Below, in pieces: positions 1 to 10,676 of a DNA stretch of 64,000 nt. Below the pieces are notes generated by a model. It was given only the letters and a program-made list of their open reading frames with translations, ran no database searches and was not told the origin of the DNA. Position 1 is the first letter of the stretch. Each line of letters begins with the position of its first letter. Source of the DNA: Nemertoderma westbladi (Eukaryota; Xenacoelomorpha; Nemertodermatida; Nemertodermatidae); contig JAUCBJ010007628.1 in assembly GCA_032718475.1 (NCBI GenBank), positions 47,295 through 111,294 on the forward strand, read 5' to 3'. A program made the translations under genes and the position numbers.

Positions 1-110
1 GATATTATATTCAGATATTATATTTGGATGTTATATTGGATATTTATATTGGATATTTTATATTTGGATATTATATTTGGGTATTTATATCGGACGTTGG
101 GTTTGGAAGG
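1..110. repeat. AT-rich degenerate simple repeat
   Basis: The window opens with imperfect repeats of TTGGATATT/TATATT spacing. From 111 to about 620 there is AT-rich DNA with T-rich GATTTGTTT-like runs near 325-395. I see no gene in 1-620. The short open frames here have no recognisable domain and are probably chance. Confidence 0.6.
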
Positions 111-757
111 ACGAGATATGGAAAGGAAGGCTTGCGAGCCTACCGTTAGCAATTGGTGCTCAGGAGAAGACATCCAGACCAGTAGGACGAACTTTTCAGA
201 TCGTCAGGAGAACACTTTAAGACTTATTTGAAGGATTTTAGCGCATTGTGTTTATTTTATATTTGGACTGATTTAATTTGGTGAAGGTTTATTATGTATA
301 TTTACAATATATAAAGATTTATCGAAAGAGTTTGATTTATTTGTTTGATTTGTTTGATTTATTTGTTCTGATTTGTTTAATTTGTTTATCTTGATAACCG
401 AAAGCCTTTTTTGTATTTTAGGCACTAAAGTTAATTCGTAAATTTGTATTTGTATGTACGATCGATTGTATTTACGCCGTATCTGCAATATTAAGTATGC
501 AATGATTAGATAGTGATTATATTTTATATTTTAGGCCCTACCAGTAAATTTAGAAATAGTTTGTAGATATTTTATATTTTGATTGGTGAAAACAGTCTTA
601 CTTACTGTTTTCATGGAGCGGTGATGAATTATTTCACTATAAGGTAGCATTTGTAGTTTAACTTTAACGTAAAAACTTTTGAAAATCCGACGTATTTTGA
701 TTAAATTACAGTAATGTAATATGCCTATTCATATTTGTACACATAAAACCCTTAGGT

Positions 758-836
758 ACTCTCGTGGCGTAGTGGTCAGATGGTTAAGGCGTTGGTTACA
801 TTACGTAGGTTACGAGTTCGAATCCCAGTCGGGAAA
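758..836 (+). repeat. tRNA-like sequence with pol III A and B boxes (SINE head or tRNA pseudogene)
   Basis: TGGCGTAGTGG at about 765-775 fits a pol III A box, and GAGTTCGAATCC at about 814-825 fits a B box, at tRNA-like spacing. TCTCG at 762-766 could pair with CGGGA near 830-834 as a short acceptor-like stem. The T-arm stem does not pair properly, so a functional tRNA is unlikely. A tRNA-derived SINE head or decayed Ser/Leu-type tRNA is the better reading. Confidence 0.5.
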
Positions 837-911
837 TTTGTATTTTGGGGCCATTTATTTTCGTTTAGGTGCTAATTGGTAGGCCAATGAGAAGCGTACA
901 ACGTAGCGGAT

Positions 912-1140
912 AATGAGCCAGGCCAATCATAGGGCATAAATTACCTTATTGCTCAAATGTGAGGCAGTGGAAAATTCTGTTAGGATTCCATGTCCCTGAT
1001 TAGTGTAAGGGCCGGACTGCGTTGAACGATGAGCTGGGCCAATCATAGGGCACGACGTACTTCATTGCTCAATTGTGAAGCTGTGGAAAATTTTGTTTAG
1101 TTTCCATGTGCAATTTCTAGTATAAAAGGCCGGTTTGCCT
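912..1140 (+). promoter_or_regulatory. Duplicated CCAAT block followed by a TATA box (probable LTR promoter)
   Basis: Two direct repeats of about 117 bp start at 912 and 1029. Each carries GGCCAATCATAGGG and a GTGGAAAATT segment. A TATA box (TATAAAAGG, 1121-1129) follows the second copy. The layout resembles the LTR promoter region of the BEL-type element at 21.8 kb, which has CATAAAAAGGCCG. A purine-rich CATGGAGCGG just before TGATG at 621 would fit a polypurine tract and LTR start. The other end of such an LTR was not found, so LTR status is inference. Confidence 0.45.
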
Positions 1141-3020
1141 TCGGTTATCATTCCTAATCGCTTCACTTCGTTATGATTTGTATATCGTTACTCTATCCTT
1201 TTATTCTTGTAAAATTAGTTTATTCGGTTTCTTGTTGAAACTTACTTTGATAAATCCTTTGTTAAAACTGTAAATATACTGCAATTTCCTGACATGTTTT
1301 CTTTTGGTCCGACTTCGGGACAGCCGAACACCAGGGAGATGGCAGCCTAGACCGTTAGGCCGTAAGCAACGCAGGGAAGGGATGTCCACAACACGCTAGC
1401 GCCCACATTGGATCGACCGCGCACCCCCTTTGCCCCTTCGAAATGCTCAACTTGCTATGCAGCGCCCGCTTTGTGAGAAAGGTAAGACTTTGTTCGACGC
1501 CCTTGCCCGCCGTAAGACCTATAGATCAGGGTAAGCGTGACACCGCACTGGACGCCGCAAATTTAGGATCAAATAATTATATCCAGACACCCCCCCCCTT
1601 CTTGTCAGTCCTACGAACCCCTGGGTTAACCTGTACTTCCTACAGGTGCGAACTATTGCCATTCGTCAGTACGCGAGTACACATTAGGCACGGACAGCAT
1701 ACGTTCCATAATTTAGTGATTCATAGCACTGACTGTTTGGTACCGGTTCGCTTTGAAGAACGTACATTAGTACCCCCCCCCCCCCCCCTGTCTGGAGTTA
1801 GCTATTTGATCAGGCAAGGAGTATTTCTGCTACCGGCACACTGCTTGGCCTAGGGAGGTTTATTAATATCCTACCGCGCCTTGCCACGTACTGATAGGTA
1901 TTGCTGCTAACTACCGCAGCAACAAAATTCTAGAATTAAATTAGTATACCAGATCAGCTAACGTACGGTAGCGATTAACCCCTATTCTTATCTTACAACC
2001 AGAATCTGGTATTAGTGCCGATCACGGGTGTAGTTACTAACACTGTGGTTGCCCATTGGGTTGTGGATAGGAAGGAGAGAGCTTTGACGTCATTCGTGAG
2101 TATAAAGTTCTACAAACGCGACTAGTTTATTTTAGTAGCTAGCGCACGGTATCATTTTTAGTCAGAAAATCACTAAAACCTAGTAAAAGGAATTACCCGA
2201 AATTGTTTTATTTGTAACACACCCACACACACACGCCCTAAAACATATTGCCCTTAAAGTTCTACTAGCTATAGCGTACTATACATTACGTTAGGAGGAA
2301 ATTATTTGTATTTGTACAATTAGGATCTGATTTGATTGCGGCAAGATAAGGAGTATTTCACTTTCGTTATTAAACTGTTGTTTGTCTGGACAACGGTATT
2401 GTTACATTTAGGCTTGACCCTTTAGACTGATTTCGTACAGGGGAATCAGTTATTGTTACATTTAGGCACGACCCCTTTTCGACTGATTTAGGACTGTCAG
2501 TGTTGTTACGCTAGGTCTGTTAACCCACTAGCTCGTATATAAACCATATAAATCACACCGCGGCAAGTTACTGTATTTAGGACTGTCAGTGATAGTTAGG
2601 ATTCGCTGCGCGGGGATTGTTTTCCCGTGAGTTCGGTCTGTTACGGTAACTGTACATCTGCCTCACCGGTTAGAGGACAGGTATCCTTCTGTCTAGTACG
2701 TAGGCATTAGACCCGCTCACGTACATAGAATAGATACAAGGCTCTGTTCCTCGCCAGTAGTCGTTTGTGTACTATATCTGTTTGTTTAGATATCCTGGAC
2801 TGGGATTTGTTGTCAGATACTGTACAAGCCCGTATACATTACTAGAGTCTCATAGTAAGATACATCGTTACTAGGATCTGGTAAGCGGTATACTACTGGA
2901 CCCTTACAAAAAGCGCAGTTTAATCTTGAATAATCTACAATGCGTTTCAACTCAATTCTTTAATTCTCATCACACACCAGGTTGATTTACACTAAAATTA
3001 TTATATTATTATACGACTGG
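1141..3020. other. Gene-poor region, possibly LTR remainder or retroelement leader
   Basis: No recognisable gene or RNA was found. The 136-codon open frame at 1443-1853 crosses a poly-C run and has no domain. The texture (GTTAGG, CTGTACGG and TTTAGGCTTGA motifs, moderate GC) resembles the 2.2 kb leader of the BEL element at 23.0-25.2 kb, so this may be leader sequence of a related LTR element. A short CA tract lies at about 2220-2235. Confidence 0.3.
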
Positions 3021-3040
3021 CATGTCTGCTAATATTATAA

Positions 3041-3063
3041 GGTGGGGGGGGGGGGGGGGGGGG
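3041..3063 (+). repeat. Poly-G tract
   Basis: A run of about 21 G. It is one of many G or C homopolymers in the window (near 1784, 3181, 3826, 3900, 9868, 10276, 14043, 21662, 36090, 36842, 48999 and 50526), several of which sit at transposon ends. No TTAA or TIR partner was found for this one. Confidence 0.7.
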
Positions 3064-3394
3064 GTGTAATAAATTTGGAACTCCATTCTCAAACAATATT
3101 CAACGAGACACCATGGTATATTCAGACTTAGCACGACAAAGCTACATAGAGCTGGCGGAGAAATTATTTGGGTTGGAGTGTGGGGGGGGGGGAGAGAAAC
3201 AAAACACAGTGGTGACACTATCCTCCCTGGGCGTTCACATTTTTTGGATACGCAAACAGTAAATGTCTTTCTAACATTTTGGGATAATTAATTCATAAAT
3301 TATTTATCACAACTTACTCCTACATATAGACCAGAGCATGATTTATTATCAAAGTCAACTTATTATTAAGTTAAATTATCAAAGTATAAACAGT

Positions 3395-3525
3395 CGGCCG
3401 AGGCCAGAGGAGACCCGAAGGCTCCTCTTTCGTTAGCTGCTACCCGAGGGCAGGGGTGGATGCTACCCGAAGATATGGGTGGGCGCTACTCCAATCTGCT
3501 ACCCGAGGGTAGGGGTGGGCGCTAC
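3395..3525 (+). repeat. Short GC-rich minisatellite (GCTACCCGAGGG-type)
   Basis: Three imperfect copies of GCTACCCGA-GG--GGGGTGG-CGCTAC occupy about 3438-3520. They are flanked by a direct repeat containing CTAC(A/G)TA(T/C)AGACCAGAGC at about 3319 and 3594. No coding potential is apparent. Sequence from 3065 to 3790 otherwise holds nothing recognisable. Confidence 0.5.
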
Positions 3526-3789
3526 TTGTATTCCTTGTTTTGCTCCCAGTTATTTAACTGGTACTCATGATATATTATATCGTATCTTATTCCTACGTAC
3601 AGACCAGAGCTTGTTTTAACTGAATTCGGAATTGTTTTAACTGAACCGAATATTTTAACATAATTTTAATATTTGAATTTATTTATTTATTATTTGAATA
3701 TTTAAATTTGGATCAACATTATTATAAATGTCGGGAAACATTTCCTGTTCCCTGTGTTGTCTCTTTGCTTCCATACCAATACACACCAT

Positions 3790-4062
3790 GACCCGTAATA
3801 TAGTGTCATTTTCTGATGACACGGACCCCCCCCCCCCAAATTTTTCTACAAATCCCTAACCTGTAACAAAAACTATCTAGTATAAAAAATTTTTTTTGGG
3901 GGGGGGTGGGGGGTGGGGGGTGTGCACAAAACACACTTAGTACCTTCTTCACATTAGTCGTAATTTTTTCATATCATCAGAAAGCTTGCGTTGCAAGGAT
4001 TCAAATTAAATATGTAACAATATCTGAATTTCGTTTAGAAACAGCTGAGATATATAGGCGAG
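3790..4062 (+). mobile_element. Left inverted arm of outer nested DNA element
   Basis: This arm reads as the reverse complement of 9592-9914. Shared landmarks in order are CCCGTAATATAGTGTCATT, a GATGACACGGACCCC poly-C block, TTTTTCTACAAATC, TTAGTCGTAATTTTTT, GTTGCAAGGATTC and AACAATATCTGA. The centres differ, so only the outer and inner parts align. The two arms enclose a dead LINE and fit a foldback or long-TIR DNA transposon. No transposase was found and no clear target-site duplication is visible. Confidence 0.6.
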
Positions 4063-4480
4063 TCAATCTAGCCGAAAAAGGGGGTCAACCCATAACAAAT
4101 TCGCAATTCATCCAAACCAATTTATTTTTATTCTACATTACCTTGTTAATACCCCCAAAAAAGTCTATAAAAATATATTATGCGGATCACCTTCAATTTC
4201 CTGTTTCTTTCCTTAGCAACATGGATTGTACATAGCAACAAGGGGTCTATTAGTGGGATTTTCTCCAAATTTGGTACAGACAAACTTTACTCTAATGACT
4301 ATCGATTGACAGAAGTATGCACTTTTATATAGTTACCAATTTAGTTTCCAGAGCAACGGAATTTTGTCTAATAATTAATCCATTTTTAATACCAATTTTG
4401 CTGGTACAATATAAGGACCTTATTTACACAACTTCTCTACTAAACGGGTGGATGTAACCTCGCCCGTCGGAATTATCGAC
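4063..4480. other. AT-rich spacer, possible LINE 3' UTR
   Basis: No gene was seen. The stretch lies between the left inverted arm and the first readable RT codons, so it may be outer-element interior plus the LINE 3' UTR. No clear poly(A) or tandem 3' tail could be defined. Confidence 0.3.
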
Positions 4481-5852
4481 CTCAAAAACCCTTATCCCCA
4501 AAAAATTTATTCGTTATATGATAAACTATTGTGGTTTTCAAACTAAAACAAATAAATAAATTACACCTAAAATCAATAGAGCAATCACAATTTAATTTAT
4601 GTGAAAAATCTTCACTAACATTAATGGAAACTATGAAATTTCCTTGCAGTGGAACAGTTTCCTTAATATAACGTGAAGTTTGATCAATGTTTAAGTAATT
4701 CGATTTTTTTATGTTGACTGAAAGGTTCAAGTTTGATAGAAATTCAGAGGCTAACTGTAACATATCGTTTAAATCTGATTTTATATTAGCTACGAGAACA
4801 ATGTCATCAGCATACGTTATAATGCAGAATGATAAGTCATTGAGTAGGAGTCCCTAGGCCGCTGTCAATTAGAGAATTTACCATTTCAGCAATGTAGAAG
4901 TTAAATAGCAGTGAACTTCACACTCCTCCCTGGTGGACGCCCTGTTCTAGTGAGATTTCTTCCTGATATATATATATATGTCCCATTACGCATGTATGCA
5001 ACAGAGTTCAGGTAGTATGATTTTATTGCAGAAACAATTCTTCGGTTTACATCTGATGAATATAGCTTTGAAAAGAGCTGGTTATATGAGACTTTATCAA
5101 AGGCTGAAGTGAGGTCTAAACAAACTGTGTGCACCTGGGAATGCTGTTGATTAAAGAGTTTAATAAGATTAGCTGTTGTTATGTATGCTGTCTCCGAGTT
5201 TACCTTAGTTTTGTAACCAAGTTGTAGGTCGTTCGTTTGTAGGCATTCTAATTCCTTAAGTATTGTAGTTTCCCATAATTTGGCAATGACATTGAGTATG
5301 GTGATGCCTCTAAAGCGCATGTTTTCCAAAATGTTGTTACCTTTCATTGGTTTAGGAACAGTGATTAAGAGGCTTTGGGATAGAATCGAGGGACAGTTTC
5401 CTGATTTGTTGATGGAGTTAAACATGTCAGCTATGAATGTACATAAATTGTGAGATAAGCCATGGTAAAGATTTTTTGCTTTCATGTTGAGTATGTCAGT
5501 TGACTTACCATGATTTAGGAGTGTTATATTGTGATTGATATGCGATGAGGTAACAACTGTTGGGTAAGGTGATCTGCACGGACAGTGATGGTATCATTAC
5601 AATGTTCATCTTGTACATCTGATTTGAAAGTTGTAATGTAGTCTTTATGTAGTTTGTCCGCATTTGTATCAGATAGCTGTTATTTTTGTTTATGTGGTTT
5701 TACTAATCTCCAGAATTTTTTTGGATCTTTTATTGAGTTGGCAATTTCTTTAACATGAAGTTGGTAGGATATTTCTGATGCTTTTTTGCTTTTTTCTAAA
5801 GTCTCCTGAGTGTTAAAGTCACTTCCACTTTTTAACCACTCTTTTTCATTAG
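4480..5852 (-). pseudogene. Reverse transcriptase part of a dead CR1/Jockey-like LINE (interrupted)
   Basis: The minus strand encodes a degenerate non-LTR reverse transcriptase. The clearest open part is 4901-5485, with RT fingers and palm including a DLTSAFDKV-type motif A. A frameshift near 4960 moves into a frame with QGVHQGGV, a stop (TGA), then SSLLFN, which is the usual QGxxQGxxLSPxLFN block with damage. YADD, the catalytic motif C, is at 4803-4814 in a further open segment continuing to 4482. The upstream connector (5680-5852) contains NEKEWLKSG and DPKKFWRLVK, typical of the region between endonuclease and RT. The copy is interrupted by the 5853-7710 insertion and cannot make a full protein. 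Clade assignment within the CR1/Jockey group is tentative. Confidence 0.8.
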
Positions 5853-7710
5853 GGCAACGATTTTGAACAATTCTTTGCGTTTTTCGCGATCTTCGCAAAT
5901 GTCGCGATCTTCGCGATATTTTGTGTTTAACAATACTATAGGTGGAGCTTCGCAAACGTCCCGATCTTTGCGAATGTTCTAGAATATTTTTTTTTTTAAT
6001 GAAAGAAAACCTATTAATAACAAATATTATAGTTTTATATTAAAATATTTATGTTCTAGAACAAAATATATTAGTTCTAGAGAAAAAAGTATTTTTAAAT
6101 AAATCGCCAATATTTTCTAGAATATCTTCAAAATTTTTACAAAGATTGCGAAAAACGCGCAATTTCGCAAAAGTCGCGATTTTTGTTAAATACAGTATCA
6201 GAATCTATCTTAATATTATTTAACAATGCTATAGGCGGGGTTTCGCAAACATTTCCAAATTTCTGGAAGGCCTACACCAATACATGGAATTCTAGAATAT
6301 TATTTTACACCATATATTAATATATATATAGATATATAACATTCCAGAATTCGGTGAACAATACTAATATATAAATTTTGCACTACAGTCCTTTCCTTAT
6401 ACTGTATTTAAAACAATTATGAATTGTATACTAATAAGGCCAGCAACAATAATTTGCTGTATCCATGAATATCTATATTCTAGAAGAGAACACAAATAAA
6501 CTATGCATATTTTATAAAGATACGATACGATACGGATACAGTTTCGTGTAGTTTAGCTACGAGTTCAGTACTGGTGATATTTCGAATATATTTCATAGCT
6601 AAGTGAAAGAACAGTGTTCCAGTACTGCTATGACAAACATTTGGTTTTGTGTCATAAAATTTCAATGAAAGTTCTACTTCTATTTTTTCGGTAAGCAAAT
6701 TTAGCAAAAGTTTGGAACTACGCATAAAAATTTCGCATCTGATGATCCACCTATAGAAATAGTATACACAACATTCGCGAAGATCGCGACGTTCGCGAAG
6801 CTCTCCACCTATAGTGTGTCGTATTGCTGAAAGGAATGTCGGGTTCGCCTAGGTTTTGTGGAACTTCGCAAACGTCGCGATCTTTGCGAAATTTTGTGTT
6901 TAACAATACAGTGGATATATATTATTAGTTCTAGAGAAAAAAAAATATTTTTAAATAAAATAGCTAACATGTTCTATACACTATTAGTATTAGTATTGTT
7001 CACAGAATTCTAGAATGTTACATATATACAGACAGATGGTATAAAATTGTATTCTAGAAGTCCATGTATTTGTGTAGGCTTTCCAGAAATTTTGCTATTT
7101 TTGTGTCGATGTACCTATAATGGTATTAATACATAATATTATTAAAGGTTGATAAATTTTTTTATTGAAGCTCCACCTATAGTATTGGTAAACACAAAAT
7201 ATCGTGAAGATCGCGATGTTCGCGTAGCTCCACCTATAGTATTTGTAAACACAAACTATCGTGAAGATCGCGACGTTTGCGAAGCTCCACCTATAGTATT
7301 GTTAAACACAGAATATCACGAAGATCGCAACGTTTGCGAAGCTCCACCTATAGTATTGTTAAACACAGAATATCACGAAGATCGCAATGTTTGCGAAGCT
7401 CCACCTATAGTATTGTTAAACACAGAATATCACGAAGATCGCGACGTTTGCGAAGCTCCACCTATAGTATTGTTAAACACAAAATATTGTGAAGATCGCG
7501 ACGTTTGCGAAGCTCCACCTATAGTATTGTTAAACACAAAATATTGTGAAGATCGCGACGTTTGCGAAGCTCCACCTATAGTATTGTTAAACACAGAATA
7601 TCACGAAGATCGCGACGTTTGCGAAATTTCGTGATTTTCGCAATCTTCGCAATAATCGCGATGTTTGCAAAGATCGGGAAAATTGTGAAGAAATTTTCAA
7701 AATCGTTGCC
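5853..7710. mobile_element. 1.86 kb non-autonomous DNA transposon inserted in the LINE
   Basis: The element is bounded by perfect 15-bp TIRs: GGCAACGATTTTGAA at 5853-5867 and its reverse complement at 7696-7710. LINE coding sequence stops on one side (EFQEKLEE, minus strand) and resumes on the other (NEKEWLKSG), which confirms an insertion. The interior has no transposase frame. It consists of degenerate GCGATCTTCGC and TTCGCAAACGT palindromes, seven exact TTCTAGAA sites and a 57-bp minisatellite. No target-site duplication could be read with confidence, so the superfamily is not assigned. Confidence 0.7.
7169..7625 (+). repeat. 57-bp minisatellite, eight units
   Basis: Units begin GAAGATCGCGA at 7206, 7263, 7320, 7377, 7434, 7491, 7548 and 7605, an exact 57-bp step. 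Each contains CTCCACCTATAGTATTG and AACACA. Because 57 is a multiple of three, a 161-codon frame stays open across it (7149-7634) with a 19-residue repeat. This looks like a by-product, not a protein. Related single units in inverted orientation lie at 5888-5960, 6758-6830 and 6858-6913 inside the same element. Confidence 0.85.
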
Positions 7711-8880
7711 TCTTCTAACTTCTCCTGAAACTCCTCTTTTATTGCCTTTATTAAGGGAATAATTAATTTGTTGTGGTCTGGATCTGAGTTGTTTCTCGAT
7801 TGCCCTTTCTTCTTTTGTCGTGGGTAACTATTGGGAATAAATTTCTCTGAAGCTTCTATAATGGTTTCGGTTAGGTGTGCAAGTCTTTCGGAAATGTGTT
7901 GAGCAGAGTCTTGTTTAGCATCAGGTGTAATGATGGGCTTCCAGATGAGACGCAATGGAATCCTTATATTTTTGAATTTGGTCCTGGGATGCCTTGCTGA
8001 AATTAAAGCAAGGTATGTTTCTTTTGTGATTTTTACTTCTTTCTTCTAATTGGGGGAGTGATGGGGGAAAGGTAAATTCGGAAATGACAGGGACATGATC
8101 GGACATATTACTGTCCTCATGCTCCAGTACCTTGGCAGAAAGTAAATGCTTATTTAGTGAGTCTGTTATGATATGATCGATGTAGCTTTCTCGTATTACT
8201 TCACCTGTAGCTGATTTGGACCAGTAAGTACATTGTGGGCCTGTTCCTTTGTTTGTCATATCGGTGACAAACATGTTATAGACATCTAGAATAGAACCAT
8301 ATTGTTGAAGATGGTACCGAATTCAGAAGGGTATTGTGAACCTCGAAGGTAATAATCCTTGCCTGAAATAGAACCGTTAATGTTGCCAGCCAAAATAGTT
8401 CTAAAACCCATACTGTCAGCTTCTTCTATAAGCAGGGTTATCTTTGATAGTGTCTCAATATAATCTGATTTATTGCATGGCATTTTGGAGTCAGAAGGCA
8501 TATATGTCCCAATAACGATGAGTTACTGTTCAAATAAGCCAGATATAAATTTTGCTAAGATTCTGTCACTTTGAACATTAACTGCTGTACAGTTAAGGTT
8601 GTCCTTTATGAGGAGTGCAACACCCCCCCTCACCCGGAATCTTGGTTTTTTAATCATCATATTAGCAGATACTGTGTGAACCAAACACTTTTATAGCCAG
8701 GAATCGTGTTATTTTTCTTCAAATGAAACTCTGCCTGATGTGGAGCCATCCAGTGTTCTTGCAATATTAGCATATCAGGTTTATATTCATTTCTAAAGTC
8801 ATTAATGTATTTTCAATTTCTAATATAGCCTTTACAATTATAAGTTGCAATTAAAAGTGTTTATGATTGTTGTGCAACAA
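7711..8880 (-). pseudogene. APE-type endonuclease part of the dead LINE
   Basis: On the minus strand from about 8855 to 7950 there is a degenerate apurinic-like endonuclease. Readable pieces include an ATYNCKGY-like start, MLILQEHW (the catalytic QE block), GVALLIKDN, LAGNING (normally GDFN, so the aspartate is altered), SYIDHIITDS and SDHVPV (the conserved SDHxP end). A stop lies between the first and second segments and a frame break near 8280. The segment continues to EFQEKLEE at the insertion boundary and resumes at 5852. This order (EN upstream, RT downstream) is that of a single LINE ORF2. Confidence 0.75.
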
Positions 8881-8899
8881 GGACTTACTATGGTGTTGT

Positions 8900-9424
8900 G
8901 TTGGTTATGATAGATGTAGTCGGAGTTTATTTTTGATTCTCGATCGGTGAGGGATTTAAAAAGGCCAGCATTGGTTTGTGTATTGGGCCTCTCTGTGGTG
9001 ATGATCACGATTGGGGTTATAGTTACCCATATGAGAATTGGTATGGTATCTTTGGGTTGTTTTCGTGTTGTAAAACGCTACTCTTTCTTGTCTGTGTTGG
9101 TAGTGGGGGCGCAAATATGATGGAAGTCATTCTCTGACCTGGGGATCTATTCCGGGCCAAATGGCAAGTTGCAGGTAGGTTCTCATGTCTGATTTTTCTA
9201 TAGTTATGTTGGTTTCCTTTAGTCTGCCAGAAATCCTCCTAACCCAAACGTGGACTGGATGTGATCCTGTTTATTTATGGCACAGCTGGGCAAGTGATAT
9301 AGATGAAGTGTTAATTGGAAGACCCGTGACCATAATTGTCCGTGTTGGTACGTGTGCTTCATTGAGGTTGCTGCTTGATGATGCTGATGGTCTTATCGGT
9401 ATATATGCTTTACCGGAGGTATAA
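8900..9424 (-). pseudogene. Possible LINE ORF1 remnant
   Basis: Upstream of the endonuclease on the minus strand, open pieces read RTIMVTGLPINTSS, then after a stop WVRRISGRLKETNI and KSDMRTYLQLAIWPG. IMVTGLP could be a worn RNP2-like strand of an RRM, as found in some LINE ORF1 proteins. Position and strand fit ORF1 of the same element. The identification is weak, and the plus-strand frame at 9185-9424 is probably only its shadow. Confidence 0.3.
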
Positions 9425-9591
9425 CTTGTTTTTTGTTTAAGTATGAATAGCTACGCAATAGATTTATTGGATAGGAATACCGCTGTTGCCAACCAACTCA
9501 TAAAATAAATAACACATTCTAGAATTGTGTGTATTTATTAAATAGAATATATGGCCTACAACGAATGATCGTTCTTGCAATCTTAGAACGC

Positions 9592-9914
9592 CTAATCTCA
9601 GGTGTTTCTCAACGAAAGTCAGATATTGTTACATATTTCGAATCCTTGCAACTCAAGCTTTTTAATGATATGTAAAAAATTACGACTAAAGTGAAGAATG
9701 GCCACGATACGGATGGTACGATTTCCCAATAGACACTTTTTTATAACGCTTATAAAAAAAATTTAAGACAAAACCTAAATTTCCAGCTTCATGGGGTCAA
9801 CCACGGTGAGTGGAACTAGTTGGGATTACAATTTCAAGTAATATGATAAAGATTTGTAGAAAAATCTGGGGGGGGGGGGTCCGTGTCATGAGAAAATGAC
9901 ACTATATTACGGGA
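9592..9914 (-). mobile_element. Right inverted arm of outer nested DNA element
   Basis: This is the reverse complement of the left arm at 3790-4062: GTAGAAAAATC, a poly-G block, GTCCGTGTCAT and CACTATATTACGGG at the outer end. Sequence at 9700-9850 is not shared with the left arm. A second TATTACGGG follows at 9931-9939, so the outer end may be duplicated. See the left arm for interpretation. Confidence 0.6.
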
Positions 9915-9939
9915 CATATATATATTACGGGTGTAGTAA

Positions 9940-10587
9940 AGTGGAAATCATTGATTGATTGAACATGGGATCACTGTCCATTGGAGAGACAACTCAGTGG
10001 GACTTGATAAATAAATGTTATAATGATGTCTACAGCACATCCTCATTTAACACTAGACATAATTCCTCAAGATTATCAACATTATAAGTGAGCCATCTAT
10101 ATACAGCGGTTATGCCTGCATACCACAGTGATTCTAGATTTATTTATTTATAATTCATAATTTTCATTACATCTCGGAGGTATTCTATTTTCATTGTGAA
10201 CCGGGTTTAAGTGACTGATCTATGTTTACCTACCCCAGTTTACTCCGTATTAGTACGGTTTTAATTCCCCCCACCCCCCCCCCCCCCCCCCCCCCCCACC
10301 CCCCTGACGATTATAACTGATGGTGTTTACTTTTAATGATGTGTACTTATGCGTATTTTTAATGATGTGTACTTATGTGTACTTTTAATGTTTCTGTGTA
10401 CTCTAATTTTAATATCATTTTAGATGATTAAAGCAAATGAAATAACATGAATAAAGCTTCACGTTTGATGCTTAATCTTTTAATGTCATATAATTTATGT
10501 TATTATATTTTAACATTAAGTAGTATTGTAGCTCTTCTCACACGCAATATTTTATATAGTTTATGTCGATTATAAAAATAATTTCAG
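9940..10587. other. Probable intron sequence with poly-C tract and short repeats
   Basis: A poly-C run with a few A interruptions lies at about 10267-10305. It is followed by imperfect AATGATGTGTACTTA(T) repeats at 10333-10392. No exon with good splice sites was recognised before 10588. This is probably an intron of the PCSK9-like gene. Confidence 0.4.
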
Positions 10588-10676
10588 GTTTGTTGGCAAT
10601 CAGAGGGGGACTAGCATGGTCTTCGACAGATGTGTAGTTTACAGGGGTCAGCAACAGATTTCCGAAGTAACCAATT
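10588..10676 (+). CDS. PCSK9-like: PCSK9-like exon A (module 1 part)
   Basis: AG at 10586-10587 after AATAATTTC is the acceptor and GTAAGT at 10677 is the donor. The exon is 89 bp: one base finishing a codon, 29 codons, and one base starting the next (phase 1 out). It encodes GTSMVFDRCVVYRGQQQ, comparable to the strand-rich end of module 1 with one cysteine. The other forward frames hit a stop. The preceding exon (phase 2 donor) was not located in the window. Confidence 0.55.

Noticed and set aside
761-836. Functional tRNA gene
   Set aside because: A and B boxes are present but the T-arm stem does not pair and the anticodon arm is unclear, so it is listed only as a tRNA-like repeat.
1443-1853. 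136-codon frame
   Set aside because: It crosses two poly-C tracts and has no domain, splice support or coding-like composition.
7149-7634. Protein with a 19-residue repeat
   Set aside because: The frame follows a 57-bp minisatellite inside a non-autonomous transposon. No signal peptide, context or upstream coding sequence supports translation.
3778-9925. Autonomous DNA transposon with transposase between the long inverted arms
   Set aside because: All recognisable coding sequence between the arms belongs to a LINE on the minus strand; no transposase motif was seen.
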